Position numbers and translations under genes: made by a program | Assembly (NCBI RefSeq): GCF_001905825.1 | Contig: NZ_LIVV01000004.1 | Coordinates: 372,001 to 436,000, forward strand | Source: Streptomyces sp. CB02009 | Lineage (GTDB): Bacteria > Actinomycetota > Actinomycetes > Streptomycetales > Streptomycetaceae | Length of the DNA: 64,000 nucleotides | Reading direction: 5' to 3' | The notes under the pieces: model-generated | Told to the model about the DNA's origin: nothing | Seen by the model: only the letters and a program-made list of their open reading frames with translations | Database searches by the model: none | Part shown: positions 61,916 to 64,000 of the stretch, piece by piece | Position numbering within the stretch: the stretch's first letter is position 1 | How the letters are laid out: each line of letters opens with the position of its first letter

Positions 61916-63030
61916 ACCGGCATGATCAGGTACTTGTACGCCTCGTCCGCCTCGGCGTCCAGGGCGGGCTTGCCGCTCAGCAGGGCCGGCTTGGTGGAGG
62001 TCGTGAAGGAGAGCTGGGCGACCGGGGAGTCGATCGCGCTCAGACCGTCCAGCAGGAAGGTCGGGTTGAAGGCGATCGAGATGTCGTCGCCCTCGAGCTG
62101 CGCGTCGACGCGCTCCACAGCCTGTGCGTCGTCGCTGGAGCCGGCCTCCAGGATCAGCACGCCCTGCTCGAAGCTCAGCCGGACCGGGGTGTTGCGCTCG
62201 GCCACCAGGGCCACGCGCTTGACGGCCTCGACGAACGGGGCGGTCTCGATCACCGCGACCGAGTTGAACTCGGTGGGGAAGAGCGTCCGGTACTTCGGCA
62301 GGTCGCCCTCGAGGAGGCGGGTGGTGGTGCGGCGGCCCGCGCCCTCGAAGCCGATGAGGCCCTCGCCCTTGCCGGAGCCCGAGAGCGCCAGGGTGACCGT
62401 GTCGCCGCTCGTGAGCGCCTTGGCGGTGTCCAGGAGGGTCTTCGCGGGCACCAGGGCGACCGCGGAGGCGTCCGGGGACTCCGGCTTCCACAGGAACTCG
62501 CGGACCGCGAAGCGGTAGCGGTCGGTGGAGGCCAGGGTGACCGTGTCGCCCTCGATCTCGATGCGCACACCGGTGAGCACGGGCAGCGTGTCGTCGCGGC
62601 CGGCGGCGATGGCCACCTGTGCGGCGGCGGAGGCGAAGACCTCACCGGGGACGGTGCCGGTCGCGGTGGGCATCTCCGGCAGCGCCGGGTACTCCTCCAC
62701 AGGCAGGGTGTGGAGGGTGAAGCGGGAGGAGCCGCAGACCACGGTCGCCCGTACACCGTCTGTGGAGATCTCCACCGGCCGGTTGGGGAGAGCGCGGCAG
62801 ATGTCGGCGAGCAGTCGGCCGGAGACGAGGACGGTGCCGTCCTCCTCGACCTCGGCCTCGACGGAGACGCGGGCCGAGACCTCGTAGTCGAAGCTCGAGA
62901 AGCTCAGCGCGCCGTCCTCGGCCTTCAGCAGAAGGCCCGCGAGGACGGGGGCCGGCGGACGGGCCGGGAGGCTGCGGGCCACCCAGGCCACCGCCTCGGC
63001 AAGTACGTCGCGCTCCACCCGGATCTTCAC
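61900..63030 (-). CDS. dnaN: DNA polymerase III beta sliding clamp, 376 aa
   Basis: Ring-shaped clamp that holds the replicative polymerase on DNA. Three clamp domains are present. The N-terminus is MKIRVERDVLAEAVAWVARS, a middle motif is EEYPALPEMPTATGTVPGEV, and the C-terminus ends AYKYLIMPVRLSG. GTG 63030 follows CAGGAGG at 7 bases. The origin lies directly upstream. Confidence 0.97.
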   Translation of the reverse strand: MKIRVERDVLAEAVAWVARSLPARPPAPVLAGLLLKAEDGALSFSSFDYEVSARVSVEAEVEEDGTVLVSGRLLADICRALPNRPVEISTDGVRATVVCGSSRFTLHTLPVEEYPALPEMPTATGTVPGEVFASAAAQVAIAAGRDDTLPVLTGVRIEIEGDTVTLASTDRYRFAVREFLWKPESPDASAVALVPAKTLLDTAKALTSGDTVTLALSGSGKGEGLIGFEGAGRRTTTRLLEGDLPKYRTLFPTEFNSVAVIETAPFVEAVKRVALVAERNTPVRLSFEQGVLILEAGSSDDAQAVERVDAQLEGDDISIAFNPTFLLDGLSAIDSPVAQLSFTTSTKPALLSGKPALDAEADEAYKYLIMPVRLSG

Positions 63031-63129
63031 CGGAACCGCCTCCTGCTTGTTGCTGGCTCTTCGTCGACTGCGGGAACCAGTCTGACGTACGCCGCCGACA
63101 CTCGGTGCTGCTCGGGGTCAAGTCGCGAC

Positions 63130-63880
63130 GAGAGCGCGTCGGAGCTCCGGCGCCGAGTTGTGCACAGGCCCCACTTCGAAGCGGATTCCTAGCTAACTCT
63201 AAGTGGGAGTAGTAGTAGGGCCTGTGGAAACGGTGGATAACGTCGTTTTCGCAGGTCAAGCCCGGTTTTTTGTCCACTGTGCCTGTGGGTGGAGTCGGTG
63301 GACAACTGGGGTTCTCTGTGGACACCCGAAAGTTCTGCACACCCGATACACAGGCCATGGGGAGTTCTCCCCAGCGCTGTCCCCAGCTTTCCCCAGGTTC
63401 CCCACAGCCCAAACGTCTCCCTTGGTGTGACGGCTTTCACTCGGCCCAGTGAGCGGGGGTGTTTCGTTGCCGAACAGTGGACAGGGGTGTGGAGAAGCTG
63501 TGGGCAACGGACCCCTCCCTGTGGGCAGCCGGTGGACAACCTTCGGGAGCCCCTGTGGACGAAAGTTCTGTCCACAGCCTGTGGAGATCTTTTACCAACA
63601 ATTCCACAGGGGCCTGACCTGGGGTGATGATCTGTCAACAGTCCGGCCTGTGGACACAATCCGGATAACTCGACAGTCCCCACCCTGTGGACGGGAGATC
63701 ATCCCGCAATCTGTGGAGAACCCGCCACCGGAACGGAGTAATCGAACAGCCCGTCCCCCGGAAGGGGTCCCGGGCGGCGGCCGCGGGCGCTCCCGGAGGG
63801 ATCAGGAGTGGCTCCGGAAGGCGTTTTCGGCGTCCCCGGAGCGCCCGGGAAGACGTCCGGAGGGCCCTGTGGACGGCCTT
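63130..63880. other. oriC, dnaN-proximal part, DnaA-box cluster
   Basis: At least twelve 9-mers within one mismatch of TTGTCCACA/TTATCCACA lie here in both orientations, for example 63158-63166, 63232-63240, 63270-63278, 63297-63305, 63317-63325, 63488-63496, 63499-63507, 63531-63539, 63554-63562, 63568-63576, 63649-63657 and 63712-63720. The region between dnaN and the window edge has no gene, matching the dnaA-dnaN origin of Streptomyces. The AT-richer TAGCTAACTCTAAGTGGG segment at 63190-63207 is near dnaN. dnaA is expected just beyond 64000. Confidence 0.9.
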
Positions 63881-63901
63881 ACGACGGCTCCAGGAGCACT
63901 C

Positions 63902-63945
63902 CGCGCGTCGTCCCGGGCCGTGTCGCGCGTCGTCCCGGGCCGTGC
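63902..63945. repeat. 22-bp tandem repeat at the right edge of oriC
   Basis: Two adjacent 22-bp units (beginning CGCGCGTCGTCCCGGGCC) at 63902-63923 and 63924-63945 differ only in the last base. The surrounding sequence is rich in CCCGGG. It may mark the dnaA-proximal border of oriC. The rest of 63881-64000 shows nothing I can support as a gene. Confidence 0.8.
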
Positions 63946-64000
63946 CGAGGGGCACCCCGGGCCATGCCGCGGCGCGCCCCGGGGAACGCGGACGGGCGCC

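Noticed and set aside
63635..63955. Minus-strand frame of 106 codons in oriC
   Set aside because: Arg/Pro-rich, without a ribosome binding site, and it lies over the DnaA-box region.

Overview
The window is high-GC actinobacterial DNA and is best read as the left flank of the replication origin of a Streptomyces chromosome. The evidence is the order dnaN, gnd, recF, a DUF721/DciA gene, gyrB, gyrA, a DUF3566 gene, tRNA-Ile and tRNA-Ala read leftward from an intergenic region packed with DnaA boxes at the right end. It is supported by crgA, class E sortases, an FHA/PP2C/RodA/PBP/PASTA-kinase operon, GTG and TTG starts, and many stop/start overlaps of the GTGA or ATGA type. I saw no transposon, prophage or CRISPR array. 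Everything is consistent with conserved core chromosome.

Layout. 1-8.2 kb: an FtsX-type ABC permease, the proteasome activator Bpa, a quinone oxidoreductase, and a coupled leftward operon of a mobA-like gene, moeA and a K+ channel. A perfect parS site spans the moeA stop and the channel start. 8.5-12.9 kb: a branched-chain 2-oxoacid dehydrogenase operon (bkdA-bkdB-bkdC) facing an Lrp-type regulator. 13.1-25.1 kb: phenylacetate catabolism, with a TetR regulator and paaH, divergent paaN, and the coupled paaABCDE operon, followed by an acyl-CoA dehydrogenase with a KstR-like operator. A coupled trio (DUF5819, HTTM, SpoU methyltransferase) lies inside this block. 25.1-31.4 kb: rhodanese, J-domain and DUF2252 proteins, a two-component system whose kinase carries an extra C-terminal membrane segment and domain, then tRNA-fMet and tRNA-Leu.

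31.4-32.1 kb is gene-free and holds a long purine tract. 32.1-40.3 kb: the signalling and cell-wall operon fhaA, fhaB, pstP, rodA, pbpA, pknB. 40.5-45.3 kb: three class E sortases, pabA, a 53-residue membrane protein, a DUF881 protein and crgA. 45.3-45.6 kb: a gene-free stretch with exact DnaA boxes. 45.6-53.2 kb: rhomboid, cyclophilin, DUF5324, a small secreted protein, tRNA-Ala, an HTH gene with a Ser/Thr kinase, a secreted membrane-anchored protein, a DLW-39 protein and tRNA-Ile. 53.3-64 kb: replication and topology genes and the dnaN-proximal part of oriC. dnaA should lie just beyond the right edge.

Sites and genes fit together in several places. Three copies of an ACCG-NN-(C/T)G-NN-CGGT palindrome sit at the paaA, paaH/paaN and bkdA/bkdR promoter regions and probably bind the TetR regulator encoded here, tying phenylacetate and branched-chain amino-acid breakdown together. 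DnaA boxes and parS sites lie outside oriC, as expected for an origin-proximal segment. I did not find a convincing wholly new multi-gene system. The strongest unusual points are the parS site inside a stop/start overlap, the shared TetR-type operator, the DnaA-box group next to crgA, and the fused histidine kinase.
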